Of a stretch of 64,000 nucleotides of DNA, positions 16,079 to 25,398 are shown one piece after another. Position 1 is the first letter of the stretch, and the number at the start of each line of letters is the position of its first letter. Source of the DNA: Fidelibacterota bacterium (GTDB taxonomy: Bacteria > Pseudomonadota > Alphaproteobacteria > Rhodospirillales > Rhodospirillaceae); contig CANJPQ010000006.1 in NCBI GenBank assembly GCA_947476275.1, positions 1-64,000 of the forward strand, given 5' to 3'. The notes under the pieces were generated by a model. That model was given only the letters and a program-made list of their open reading frames with translations, was not told the origin of the DNA and made no database searches. The position numbers were made by a program, and so were the translations under genes.

Positions 16079-17395
16079 ATGCGGTTGTTGATCATCGGGT
16101 CTCTGCAGGGCCAGATCGGCGCCGCCAGCCGCATTGTCATGGCGCGCGGCGCGAAGGTCAGCCACGCCGAAACCATCGATCGCGGAATGGAAGTGCTCCG
16201 GGGTGGCCAAGGCGCCGACCTGGTGATGATCGACGTGCGTCTGGATCTCGACGCATTTTTCGCCGCCCTGAAGGCTGAGCGCATCCACACCCCGGTCGTG
16301 GCTTGCGGTGTCGAAACCGACAGCCGCGCCGCCGTGGCCGCCATCAAGTCCGGCGCCAAGGAATACATCCCGCTGCCGCCGGATGCGGAACTGATCGCCG
16401 CCGTGCTGGAGGCGGTCGCCGCCGACAACGATGCGCTGCTGTTCCAGGACCCGGCGATGGAACGGGTCGTGACCATGGCCAAGCGCGTGGCGGCAAGTCC
16501 CGCCTCCGTGCTGGTGGTCGGCGAGTCCGGCACCGGTAAGGAACTGATCGCGCGCTTCCTGCATCGCAACAGCCCGCGCAAAGACAAACCCTTCGTCGCC
16601 GTGAACTGCGCGGCGATTCCCGGCGAGCTCCTGGAATCGGAACTGTTCGGCCATGAGCGCGGCGCCTTCACCGGTGCGGTGGCGCGGCGCGTCGGCAAGT
16701 TCGAGGAAGCCACCGGCGGCACCCTGCTGCTGGACGAGATCAGCGAGATGGATCTCAAGCTCCAGGCCAAGCTGCTGCGCGCTATCCAGGAAAAAGAGAT
16801 CGTGCGCGTCGGCTCCAACACGCCGGTGAAGGTGGACGCGCGCATCGTCGCCACCTCCAACCGCATCATGGAAGAGGCGGTGAAGGCCGGCCAATTCCGC
16901 GAAGATTTGTTCTTCCGCCTGAACGTGGTGAAGCTGGTGCTGCCGCCCCTGCGCGAGCGCCCGAAGGACATCGAGTATCTCGCCGCGCACTTCGCGCGCA
17001 CCTACGCCGAGGAAAATGGCGTGCCGATCCGCCCGCTGACCGCGGCGGCTTTCGCGGCGCTGCGCACCCACAGCTGGCCGGGCAACGTGCGCGAACTGGA
17101 GAACGTCATCCATCGCGCGGTCTTGCTTGCGTCCGGCGATGAGATCGACGCCGAGGCGGTGAGCACCGGCGGCCCGTCGCCGAGCGGTCCCGGCAACACC
17201 GGCTCCCTCGTCGGCCGCACCGTCGCCGATGTCGAGCGCGACCTGATCATCGACACCCTCAAGCACACCTTCGGCAACCGCACCCACGCCGCCAAGATCC
17301 TCGGCATCTCTATCCGTACCCTGCGGAACAAGCTGAACCTGTATGTCGATCAGGGCGTGCCCGTGCCTTCGCCGGGCGCCGGAGAGACGGCGTAG
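16079..17395 (+). CDS. flbD: Sigma-54-dependent flagellar activator FlbD-like
   Basis: A 438-residue enhancer-binding protein. The N-terminal receiver-like domain (1-110) keeps an Asp at 52 but lacks the usual acidic pair near residue 8 and the Lys-Pro at the end (IPLPPD), so phosphorylation is doubtful, as for Caulobacter FlbD. The AAA+ domain has GESGTGKE (148-155), GAFTGA (195-200, sigma-54 contact) and the R-finger region. A Fis-type HTH near 390-425 (THAAKILGISIRTLRNKLN) binds DNA. Placement inside the flagellar cluster supports control of late flagellar genes with RpoN. Confidence 0.92.
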   Translation: MRLLIIGSLQGQIGAASRIVMARGAKVSHAETIDRGMEVLRGGQGADLVMIDVRLDLDAFFAALKAERIHTPVVACGVETDSRAAVAAIKSGAKEYIPLPPDAELIAAVLEAVAADNDALLFQDPAMERVVTMAKRVAASPASVLVVGESGTGKELIARFLHRNSPRKDKPFVAVNCAAIPGELLESELFGHERGAFTGAVARRVGKFEEATGGTLLLDEISEMDLKLQAKLLRAIQEKEIVRVGSNTPVKVDARIVATSNRIMEEAVKAGQFREDLFFRLNVVKLVLPPLRERPKDIEYLAAHFARTYAEENGVPIRPLTAAAFAALRTHSWPGNVRELENVIHRAVLLASGDEIDAEAVSTGGPSPSGPGNTGSLVGRTVADVERDLIIDTLKHTFGNRTHAAKILGISIRTLRNKLNLYVDQGVPVPSPGAGETA

Positions 17396-17965
17396 ATGAC
17401 GAGGCATAAGCGCCTCGGAAGCCTGATCATCCTCTGCTGTGGACTCTATTGGCCGTCTTCGACAATGAGTGCTGAGCACTCGGCCGAAGACACGATGGTG
17501 GGACTCTTTGGCGATATTTGCATCGCCAACATGGGGCGCCCCGAGAATGTTGAACGATGGGCCATTCAGCAGCGGTTGAAACCAGTAACAGACGCCGCGA
17601 CGCTGAAGGCCATCGCGGAGGGAGCTGTCACGCACCCCGGCTGGCAACTAGAGCCCGAAAAAGATCCCCGATTTGTGCTTTCAGTTCGAAAGAATAGGTA
17701 CGCGTGCGTCATATGGGCCAAAAGATCCGACCCTAGTTTGCTGCGGCAATTCTACCTCGACACCATCAAAGAAATTGAACGTGCGGGTTTTGAAGTCACC
17801 AAGGTGCATGACGAGACGAGAGAGCAAGGCGCCATCAAACGCTCGGTCGTGATCTATAGGGGAGGAAAAGGATCCAGCTCGCCGCACTTTGATTTGATGC
17901 TATTTACCTCCGATGACCCGGCAGCGCAGATGCAAGCCTCGCTGCAAATTTGGCCAACGCCATAG
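17396..17965 (+). CDS. Predicted secreted protein of unknown function
   Basis: A 189-residue protein with an N-terminal hydrophobic segment after MTRHKRLG (LIILCCGLYW), consistent with a signal peptide. The mature part contains FGDICIANMGRPENVERWA and a middle FVLSVRKNRYACVIWAK, loosely resembling small NMCC_0638-type periplasmic proteins; that is a recollection, not a search. Its ATG directly follows the flbD stop codon. Base use is less GC-rich than its neighbours, suggesting a looser tie to the flagellar cluster. Confidence 0.7.
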   Translation: MTRHKRLGSLIILCCGLYWPSSTMSAEHSAEDTMVGLFGDICIANMGRPENVERWAIQQRLKPVTDAATLKAIAEGAVTHPGWQLEPEKDPRFVLSVRKNRYACVIWAKRSDPSLLRQFYLDTIKEIERAGFEVTKVHDETREQGAIKRSVVIYRGGKGSSSPHFDLMLFTSDDPAAQMQASLQIWPTP

Positions 17966-17975
17966 ATCTGACAAC

Positions 17976-18626
17976 GTGCCCCGCCCTTCCCTCGTCATCT
18001 TCGATTGCGACGGTGTGCTCGTGGATTCCGAGCGCATCGGGCATGGCACGTTGGTGGAGATGGCCAACGAACACGGCTATGCCATCACCATCGCCGACAG
18101 CTATCGCCAGTACATGGGCTGGCGGATGCCGGATGTGATCGCGCATATCGAGACGGAGATCGGCAAATCCCTGCCGTCAGGCTGGCTGGACGAGTTCACC
18201 CGCCGCCGCGATGCGGTGCTGGAGAAGGACCTGAAGCCGGTCGCCGGGATCGAGGGCGTGCTGGATGCCTTGGCGGCTGCGGGCATCAACACCTGTGTCG
18301 CCTCCTCCGGCTCCGTCCGGAAGATGCGCTTCACCCTCGGGCTGACCAACCTGGCCCGGTACTTCGGCGACCGGCTGTATTCCACTTGGGACCTGGAACG
18401 GGGCAAGCCGTTCCCGGACATTTTCCTGCACGCCGCGACCTCCCAGAAAACCGGCCCTGACGCCTGCGTGGTGATTGAGGATTCGCCCGCCGGCGCCCAG
18501 GCCGCCAAGGCGGCGGGGATGCCCTGCTTCGGCTATGCCGCCGACAGCGACTCCGGCGCCCTCCAGGCCCATGGCGCGACCGTGTTCCTGCGGATGGCCG
18601 ATCTGCCCGGCCTGCTCGGGCTCTAG
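17976..18626 (+). CDS. HAD superfamily phosphatase (beta-phosphoglucomutase-like)
   Basis: A 216-residue hydrolase of HAD subfamily IA. Motif I is FDCDGVLVDSE, with the DxD nucleophile and acid. Motif II is VASSGS, motif III contains the Lys of GKPFPDIF, and motif IV is VIEDSPAGAQAAKAAGM. The cap domain lies between motif I and II. Likely substrates are phosphosugars or phosphoglycolate. The GTG start is chosen because motif I begins soon after it; the frame extends upstream without homology. It sits between flbD and flhA, with no flagellar role known to me. Confidence 0.88.
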   Translation: MPRPSLVIFDCDGVLVDSERIGHGTLVEMANEHGYAITIADSYRQYMGWRMPDVIAHIETEIGKSLPSGWLDEFTRRRDAVLEKDLKPVAGIEGVLDALAAAGINTCVASSGSVRKMRFTLGLTNLARYFGDRLYSTWDLERGKPFPDIFLHAATSQKTGPDACVVIEDSPAGAQAAKAAGMPCFGYAADSDSGALQAHGATVFLRMADLPGLLGL

Positions 18627-18976
18627 CGGGCGAACCTTAAACGTCGACGGAGCACACAATCGGCGCTATGTTCACTTTTTGTTCTTTGAGATCGTAAATC
18701 ATCAACCGAGACGGCCCGCGCGTATTTCGCGCGTAAACCGGCCCGCGCGGCGGAAATTCCCTGCGGATTCAAAGGGGCCCGGGTTCCGCCGAAAATTCCG
18801 CGCGTATTTCGCGCGATAAAACGCGCGACAACAGGCGCTTCGTCCTGGTGCCGAAGGGCACCACACCCCCGGCAAAATTTGCCGATCTAAACGCGCCGTT
18901 AACCACCCGGGGCCCACCTTCACGATGCGCGCAACAGGGGCAGTTGGCCCCGAAAAAGTTTTGAGGGATCAGGGGC
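18627..18976. other. Palindrome-rich intergenic region upstream of flhA
   Basis: A 350-bp gene-free region. CCGCGCGTATTTCGCGCG occurs twice in direct orientation (18716-18733 and 18798-18815), each copy itself a palindrome. GGCGGAA (18749-18755) and TTCCGCC (18784-18790) are inverted between them. CGGCAAAATTTGCCG (18870-18884) and a GTTAAC site (18898-18903) lie nearer flhA. It probably holds the flhA promoter and its control sites. Confidence 0.65.
18870..18884. promoter_or_regulatory. Perfect 7-1-7 palindrome before flhA
   Basis: CGGCAAAATTTGCCG is a perfect inverted repeat with a one-base centre, 92 bp upstream of the flhA start. A near copy is upstream of fliF at 12033. Shared occurrence before two flagellar promoters suggests a common regulator, perhaps FlbD. 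Confidence 0.45.
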
Positions 18977-21133
18977 ATGGCCGACGCTACGGCCGATACC
19001 AAGGCAGCCGTTCCGGCTACCACCACGGCACCGATGCAGGTTGCAGCACCGGTGAACTTCGACGCGTTCTTCGCGCGCGCCGGAGATTCCCTGAAGCGCG
19101 GCGACCTCGGCTTCGCCATCGGCCTCGTGCTGATCATGGTCGTGTTGATCATGCCGCTGCCGGCTTGGCTGCTCGACATCGCGCTGGCGCTATCGATCAC
19201 GCTGGCGGTGCTGATCCTGATGACCATCGTGTTCATCCGCAAAGCACTCGAATTCAATTCGTTCCCGGTGGTGCTGCTGATCGCCACCCTGCTGCGCCTT
19301 GCGCTGAACCTCGCGTCGACCCGTCTGATCCTGAGCCACGGCCATGAAGGCACCCACGCCGCCGGTCACGTCATTCAGGCGTTCGGTGGCTTCATCATGG
19401 GCGACAACTTCGTCATCGGCGTGATCGTGTTCTCGATCCTGACGTTGGTGAACTTCATGGTCATCACCAAGGGTTCGACGCGTATCGCCGAAGTGACGGC
19501 GCGCTTCACCTTGGACGCCATGCCCGGCAAGCAGATGGCGATCGACGCGGATTTGTCCGCCGGTTTGATCGACGAAAAGGACGCCCGCGTCCGCCGCGAG
19601 GATCTGCAGAAAGAAAGCGACTTCTTCGGCGCCATGGACGGTGCGTCGAAGTTCGTGCGCGGCGACGCGGTCGCCGGCATCATCATCACCGCGATCAACG
19701 TGATCGGCGGCATGATCATCGGCATGATCCAGCGCGACCTGCCGTTCGCGAAGGCCGCCGACATCTACACGCGCCTGACCGTCGGTGACGGACTCGTCAC
19801 CCAGATTCCCGCGCTGATCGTCTCCACCGCGGCCGGTATCATGGTCTCCAAGGGCGGCCTGACCGAGACGATGGACGCCGCGATCGGCACGCAGTTCACG
19901 CGCTACCCGAAGGCGCTCGGCATGAGCGCGGTGCTGGCGATGGCGATGGCGATGCTGCCCGGCGTGCCGATGTTCCCGTTCCTGATGCTGGCGGCCGGCT
20001 GCGGCGGTGCCGCGGCCTATCTCAGCTTCGTGTCGAGCAAGGAACAGGCCAAAGTGGCCGAAGCTAGTGCCCTGCAATCGCAGACGAACGTGCCGGTGGC
20101 GGAAGAGCCGATCTCCCAGGCGATGAAGATCGACCAGGTCCGCCTCGAACTCGGCTACGGCCTGCTCTCGCTGATCAACAACGAGAACCACCGCCTCACC
20201 GACCAGATCAAGTCTCTGCGCCGCGCGCTCGCCACCGACATGGGTTTCGTCATGCCGGCCGTGCGCATCCAGGACAACATGCAGTTACCCGCGAATTCGT
20301 ATTCGATCTTCATCAAGGAAGTCGAAGCCGGCAAAGGCGATCTGCGCCCGAACATGCTGCTGGTCATGGATCCGCGCGGCGAAGACATCTCCCTGCCGGG
20401 CGAACGCACCCGCGAGCCGACGTTTGGGTTGCCGGCGCTGTGGATCGATGCCTCGAACCGCGAAGAAGCCCTGTTCCGCGGGTACACCGTCGTCGACCCG
20501 CCGACCGTCATCACCACGCACCTCACGGAAGTCGTGCGCGATCACATGTCCGAGTTGCTGTCCTACACCGAGACGCAGAAGCTCATGGCGGAACTCGACA
20601 AGGAGCAGCAGAAGCTGGTCGCCGAAATCGTGCCCGCGCAGATCTCGATCGCCGGTATCCAGCGCGTGCTGCAGAACTTGCTCAACGAGCGTATCTCGAT
20701 CCGCGACCTGCCGACCATTCTGGAAGGCGTGTCGGAAGCCTGCGCCATCACCCGCAACGTCCTGCTCATCTCCGAGCATGTGCGCGCCCGCCTCGCGCGC
20801 CAGTTGTCCGACACCAACGTGGACGAGAATGGGGTCATCCCACTGGTGACGCTGTCGCCGGAGTGGGAGCAGGAATTCTCCGAATCGCTCATGGGCAACG
20901 GCGAAGACCGCCAGCTCTCCATGGCGCCGTCCAAGCTTCAGGAATTCATTGCGGCCGTCCGCCAGAGCTTCGAGCGCTTCGCCATGCAGGGTGAAACACC
21001 CGTGCTGCTGACGTCGCCGACCGTGCGGCCCTACGTCCGTTCGATCATCGACCGCTTCCGTCCCATGACGGTGGTGATGTCGCAGAACGAAATCCACCCA
21101 AAGGCCAAGATCCGCACCATTGGACAGGTGTAG
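18977..21133 (+). CDS. flhA: Flagellar export gate protein FlhA
   Basis: A 718-residue inner-membrane component of the flagellar type III export apparatus. About eight transmembrane helices occupy residues 45-350. The conserved FHIPEP-type region is present (FVRGDAVAGIIITAINVIGG, FAKAADIYTRLTVGDGLV, IPALIVSTAAGIMVSKGG). The cytoplasmic C-terminal domain (about 380-718) includes LLNERISIRDLPTILEG. The ATG has GAGGGATCAGGGG upstream. The operon continues into flhF and flhG. Confidence 0.97.
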   Translation: MADATADTKAAVPATTTAPMQVAAPVNFDAFFARAGDSLKRGDLGFAIGLVLIMVVLIMPLPAWLLDIALALSITLAVLILMTIVFIRKALEFNSFPVVLLIATLLRLALNLASTRLILSHGHEGTHAAGHVIQAFGGFIMGDNFVIGVIVFSILTLVNFMVITKGSTRIAEVTARFTLDAMPGKQMAIDADLSAGLIDEKDARVRREDLQKESDFFGAMDGASKFVRGDAVAGIIITAINVIGGMIIGMIQRDLPFAKAADIYTRLTVGDGLVTQIPALIVSTAAGIMVSKGGLTETMDAAIGTQFTRYPKALGMSAVLAMAMAMLPGVPMFPFLMLAAGCGGAAAYLSFVSSKEQAKVAEASALQSQTNVPVAEEPISQAMKIDQVRLELGYGLLSLINNENHRLTDQIKSLRRALATDMGFVMPAVRIQDNMQLPANSYSIFIKEVEAGKGDLRPNMLLVMDPRGEDISLPGERTREPTFGLPALWIDASNREEALFRGYTVVDPPTVITTHLTEVVRDHMSELLSYTETQKLMAELDKEQQKLVAEIVPAQISIAGIQRVLQNLLNERISIRDLPTILEGVSEACAITRNVLLISEHVRARLARQLSDTNVDENGVIPLVTLSPEWEQEFSESLMGNGEDRQLSMAPSKLQEFIAAVRQSFERFAMQGETPVLLTSPTVRPYVRSIIDRFRPMTVVMSQNEIHPKAKIRTIGQV

Positions 21134-21198
21134 ACCGGCCTGACGGCGGGCTAGAATAAACAGCGCGGCCACTGCAGGGCGGCGCTCCGGGGAAGTCG

Positions 21199-22224
21199 AT
21201 GCGGCTCAAATCCTACAACGCTCCGACCATGGCGGAAGCCATGCGGCTGGTGCGCGAGGAACTCGGGGAGGACGCGATTATCGTGTCCACCCAGCGTTCC
21301 TCCGACGGCCAGGGCGTGCGTATCACAGCCGCCCTCGACGACCCGTCGGAAGACGAAGCGGTCGACCGCGCGCTGACGGGCCGCAACGCCACGCCGTTCT
21401 CGGACAAGGTGCGCGAGGCGCTGACCTACCACGGCACGCCGGCGCGTCTGATGGAGAAGCTGGTCACCGCCGCGCAAGCCGTGGAAGTCGGCTCGCCGAC
21501 CATGGCGTGTGCCGCCGCTCTTGAAGACTATTTCGATTTCGCGCCGCTGCCGGAACGCAAGGCGCCGCGGCCGTTCATGCTGGTCGGCCCGCCCGGCACC
21601 GGCAAAACCATCACAACCGCCAAGCTTGCCGCGCGCGCACGTCTCGCCGGGCGGCCCGTGGGCGTGATCACCGCCGATACGATCCGCGCCGGCGCGATCG
21701 AACAGCTCGCCGCGTTCACCTCCATTCTCGAAGTCGATCTGCGCCAGGTGCGCGGGCCCGATGCGCTCGGCCATGCCGTCAAGGACATGATGGCGGTGAA
21801 CGATCTGGTGTTCATCGACAGCCCCGGCCTCAATCCCTTCAGCCATCACGACATGGACTACCTGAAGGGGCTGGTGAATGCCGCCGACGTCGAGCCGATC
21901 CTGGTGTTGGCCGCCGGCGGCGATGCCGGCGAGGCGGCCGATATCGGCGAGGCATTTGGCACCGCCGGTGCGACTCGATTGCTGGCGACGCGACTTGATA
22001 TGACGCGGCGCCTGGGCGCGATCCTTTCTGCCGCCGATGGCGGTCAGCTTATGTTCAGTGAGGTTAGCCTGAATCCCCATGTCGCCACCGGCCTGTGCGC
22101 CATCAATCCCGTGTCGATGGCGCGGCTGATCCTGCCGCCTGAAGAAGACCTGCAACCCAAGCCAGAGCAAACGACCGCGCAAATACTGCGCGCCACCGGC
22201 ATTCGCTCCGAGGTGAAACGATGA
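21199..22224 (+). CDS. flhF: Flagellar SRP-type GTPase FlhF
   Basis: A 341-residue SRP-family GTPase that helps fix the site and number of flagella. The N-terminus (MRLKSYNAPTMAEAMRLVRE) is typical of FlhF. The P-loop is GPPGTGKT at 130-137, followed by VITADTIRAGAIEQL and the G3-like VFIDSPG, where the family usually has DTAG. The C-terminal LNPHVATGLCAINP region is present but short. Its stop codon overlaps the flhG start by four bases (ATGA), so the two proteins are probably made together. Confidence 0.92.
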   Translation: MRLKSYNAPTMAEAMRLVREELGEDAIIVSTQRSSDGQGVRITAALDDPSEDEAVDRALTGRNATPFSDKVREALTYHGTPARLMEKLVTAAQAVEVGSPTMACAAALEDYFDFAPLPERKAPRPFMLVGPPGTGKTITTAKLAARARLAGRPVGVITADTIRAGAIEQLAAFTSILEVDLRQVRGPDALGHAVKDMMAVNDLVFIDSPGLNPFSHHDMDYLKGLVNAADVEPILVLAAGGDAGEAADIGEAFGTAGATRLLATRLDMTRRLGAILSAADGGQLMFSEVSLNPHVATGLCAINPVSMARLILPPEEDLQPKPEQTTAQILRATGIRSEVKR

Positions 22225-23003
22225 GCGACATGCGTATGGCGGGAAAGCCGGTCTCCGCGCGGCGCGGCAAGATCATTGCCGTGGCGTCCGGCAAGGGCGG
22301 CGTCGGCAAGACCTTCCTGTCGATCACCCTGAGCCATGCGTTCGCGCGGCGCAATCAGCGCACGCTGTTGTTCGACGGCGATTTGGGTCTCGCGAATATC
22401 GACATCCAACTCGGCCTGATGCCCAAGTACGACCTCGGCAGCGTGATCGCCGGCAAGCTGTCGCTCAATCAAGCGGCCATGCCGTATGAGGCGGGCGGAT
22501 TTCATGTGATCGCGGGACGTTCCGGCTCCGGCAGCCTCGCAAACATTCCCCTTTCACGCCTTCAGCTGTTGGGCGAAGACCTGAGCTTGGTTGCCGCGCG
22601 GTATGACCGCATCGTGCTCGACCTCGGCGCCGGCGTGGAGAAATCCGTGCGCCAGCTTGCGAAAGCCGCCGACACCATCCTTGTGGTTACGAGCGACGAG
22701 CCCACCGCGCTCACGGATGCCTATGCCTTCATCAAGGTCACAGTGATGGAGCGGCCGACCACAGATATCCGCATCGTCGTCAATGCGTCGAACTCCGCTC
22801 GCGAAGGCGACCGCACCTATCAGACCCTGCACAAGGCCTGCCAGAGCTTTCTGAAGATCTCGCCGCCCTTGGCCGGCATCGTGCGTCGCGATGCGCGGGT
22901 GCGTGAAGCCATCCGCAACCAGACGCCGATCCTGACACGCTCGCCGACCTCGGAAGCCGCTGTCGATATCGAGGCCATCGCCGAGCGGCTGATCGCCGGC
23001 TAA
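22221..23003 (+). CDS. flhG: MinD-like ATPase FlhG (FleN)
   Basis: A 260-residue ParA/MinD-family ATPase controlling flagellar number with FlhF. The deviant Walker A is GKGGVGKT (24-31), followed by FDGDLGLANIDIQLG, a hallmark of FlhG, and DLGAGVEKSVRQLAKAAD and VVTSDEPTALTDAYAFIK. It overlaps flhF by four bases, and the FliK-like gene follows after about 20 bp. Confidence 0.94.
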   Translation: MSDMRMAGKPVSARRGKIIAVASGKGGVGKTFLSITLSHAFARRNQRTLLFDGDLGLANIDIQLGLMPKYDLGSVIAGKLSLNQAAMPYEAGGFHVIAGRSGSGSLANIPLSRLQLLGEDLSLVAARYDRIVLDLGAGVEKSVRQLAKAADTILVVTSDEPTALTDAYAFIKVTVMERPTTDIRIVVNASNSAREGDRTYQTLHKACQSFLKISPPLAGIVRRDARVREAIRNQTPILTRSPTSEAAVDIEAIAERLIAG

Positions 23004-23024
23004 TCGGGCTCACGCGGGCAAACC

Positions 23025-25388
23025 ATGACCACGGTCCCGCCGTCAAGTTCACCTCTGCCGCAGATGCTTGCGGCAGCTGTCGCCGCGCAACCGGTGGCGA
23101 CTGTCGCCGCGCCTCCGCCGGCCCTCGCGTTGCTGCAAGCGGGCGCGCAGCTTGAAGGCATCGCAACACCGACCTCCGATCCGCGCGTGACGCTGCTCGC
23201 CACCGCAGCGGGCGATGTTTCGCTGCGCACACCGCAGCCGGCGCCGCTGCCCGACGGCGCGAAGCTCACGGTCGAAATCGTGCGCGCCACGCCGCAGCAA
23301 CTCACCGTGCGCTTCACCGCGGTGGACGGCCAGCCGCTGCAACAGGCCGTAACTTCTACCGCACGCGCGACGCCCGCTCCGGTTGCAACCGTCGTCGATC
23401 CGACACCGGCGTTGGCCGCAACACCCGTGGGTACGACGATCGTCGGCACGATCGCGCGCGGACCCGATCCGCGGGTGCCCCTGCTGGCGACACCCAAAGG
23501 CGACATCCCGCTGCGCACCGCCACGCCGCTGCCGGAAGGCGCGCGGCTTGAAGTGGAAGTCACGCGCACCTCGCCGCAGCAAGTGACAGTGCGCCTGATT
23601 GCGCTCAACGGTCAGGCCTTGCAACCGACACCGGCGCCACGCGCCGCACCGGCCCCGGTCGCGACAGTATCATCGCCGACACCGGCATTGGCGGCAGAGC
23701 CGGTCGGCACTCGGATCGTCGGCACGATCGAACGCGGGCCAGATCCGCGCGTGACTGTGCTGGCGACGCCGAAGGGCGACATTCCGTTGCGCACCGATGT
23801 ATCGCTACCGCAGGGCGCGACGCTTGAAGTCGTGGTGACACGCACCACGCCGGAGCAAGTGACGGTGCGGCTGGTCGCCGTGAACGGCCAGCCGGTCCAG
23901 CAAGCGCCGGCGCCGCTGCCGCAAACACCGCCACCGCCGCCGGGCGCACCGGGCACGCCGCCGCCGCTGCCGCAGGGTCAGGCGTGGTGGCCGGGCGGCG
24001 CACAGCCGGTCACCGCGCTGCCGACGATCTCCGCCTTTGTGCTGAACGCACCCCCGGTGCCGGAGGGCGTGGTGCCGACCGGCGTGACGATCCCGACGCT
24101 GCCGGGAACCACGCCCGTCATCTCGCCGACCGCGAGCCAGGCGACGCCAACAGCTCAAAACGCACCGCAGGCGACACAGCAGCCCACACCAATCTTCAGC
24201 ACCGGTGCCGATCTGGCGCTCAAGATCACCGCGATCACATTGCCGACGGCAGCGCCAGTTGCACCCGCGGCGGTGACCATTCCAGCCGTCGCAAGCGGCG
24301 CACCACCGGTGATCGATGTGGTGCCCACCGTCGTCACACCTGCGCCGGCGCAACCGAATGTCGCCGCGACGGCGCCGCAGATTCCCTTACAAGCGATGTC
24401 GGCCCCCGCGATCCCGATCGACGCTGCCGCACCGGCACCAGGCTTGCAACTGCCGCGCAGCGAAGGGTGGCCCGCCGATGTGCCGCAGCCGCCTGCGACG
24501 GTGCAAACGCCGGCACCCGCCGCCGTGGTAACCGGCACGGTCATCCGCATCGCCGATGGTGTGCCGGTGGTGCGCATCGCCGATGCCGACGTGCAACTCA
24601 ACATCCGCGCCAATCTACCGGTCGGGACGACCGTCACGCTGGAAGTGCGCACGCAGCAACTCACGCTCGCGCCGCCGATGGCGCCTGCGCCGCCGGCGGC
24701 CCTCGTGCCGCTGTCGGTCGCACAGCCGGGATGGCCGGCCCTGGCCGCTGCGGTGCAGATGCTGCAGCGGCTCGATCCGCAAGCGGCACAGGCCTTGATG
24801 AATGCGATTCCGGACGGCGGTCCGCGCACCGCGGCAGCCATGATGTCTTTTGCCCAGGCCCTGCGCACCGGCGAAACGCGGCAGTGGCCGGGCGACGCAT
24901 CGCTGCGCGCGCTGGAACGCGCCGGCCCGCGCGGCGCCCACCTCGCGGGGCAGATCGCGGCGGAAGTCGCGGACCTCGGGCGCCAGGCGCGCGATGTCGG
25001 CACGGAGTGGCGCGCGCTGCCGATGCCCTGGCAGGCCGACGGCAAGATCGAGCGCATCCGCCTGCTGATGCGCGAGACCGACCCGGACGCGGAGGCCGAA
25101 AAGCGCAAACGCGGCGGCGGCACGCGCTTTGTCATCGACCTCGATCTGTCACGCCTCGGGCCCTTGCAGGTCGACGGCATGATCAAACCGGAGGCGCGCA
25201 ATTTCGACGTCATGATCCGCACCAAGACGCCGCTGCCGGAGGAGATGCAGCGCGATCTCGCCGGTATCTTCGCCACGTCCAATGCGGCGATGAACCTGGT
25301 CGGCGGGTTAACGTTTCAAGTGGTGAAAAAATTCCCTGATCCCAGCACCTTGCGGGTAAGCCAAGACAAGAGTGGGCTCTGGGTGTGA
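23025..25388 (+). CDS. fliK: FliK-like flagellar hook-length control protein with internal repeats
   Basis: A 787-residue Pro/Ala/Thr-rich protein. The N-terminal third holds three tandem modules of 92-96 residues, each with DPRV..LAT..GD..LRT, then a beta-strand pair ending TVR..A..GQ. A weaker fourth copy lies near residue 500. The middle is low complexity. The last 110 residues (GTRFVIDLDLSRLGPLQVDG, then FDVMIRTKTPLPEEM) resemble the FliK C-terminal hook-length domain, which acts on FlhB to switch export specificity. Position after flhG fits. The repeats may act as part of a molecular ruler, which is inference. Confidence 0.72.
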   Translation: MTTVPPSSSPLPQMLAAAVAAQPVATVAAPPPALALLQAGAQLEGIATPTSDPRVTLLATAAGDVSLRTPQPAPLPDGAKLTVEIVRATPQQLTVRFTAVDGQPLQQAVTSTARATPAPVATVVDPTPALAATPVGTTIVGTIARGPDPRVPLLATPKGDIPLRTATPLPEGARLEVEVTRTSPQQVTVRLIALNGQALQPTPAPRAAPAPVATVSSPTPALAAEPVGTRIVGTIERGPDPRVTVLATPKGDIPLRTDVSLPQGATLEVVVTRTTPEQVTVRLVAVNGQPVQQAPAPLPQTPPPPPGAPGTPPPLPQGQAWWPGGAQPVTALPTISAFVLNAPPVPEGVVPTGVTIPTLPGTTPVISPTASQATPTAQNAPQATQQPTPIFSTGADLALKITAITLPTAAPVAPAAVTIPAVASGAPPVIDVVPTVVTPAPAQPNVAATAPQIPLQAMSAPAIPIDAAAPAPGLQLPRSEGWPADVPQPPATVQTPAPAAVVTGTVIRIADGVPVVRIADADVQLNIRANLPVGTTVTLEVRTQQLTLAPPMAPAPPAALVPLSVAQPGWPALAAAVQMLQRLDPQAAQALMNAIPDGGPRTAAAMMSFAQALRTGETRQWPGDASLRALERAGPRGAHLAGQIAAEVADLGRQARDVGTEWRALPMPWQADGKIERIRLLMRETDPDAEAEKRKRGGGTRFVIDLDLSRLGPLQVDGMIKPEARNFDVMIRTKTPLPEEMQRDLAGIFATSNAAMNLVGGLTFQVVKKFPDPSTLRVSQDKSGLWV
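23130..23909 (+). repeat. Three tandem ~92-96-residue modules in the FliK-like gene
   Basis: The DPR motif recurs at residues 52, 148 and 240. Units two and three are nearly identical over long stretches (ATPKGDIPLRT, VNGQ/LNGQ), while unit one is more diverged. This indicates internal duplication. Confidence 0.8.
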
Positions 25389-25398
25389 AAGTACCGCC

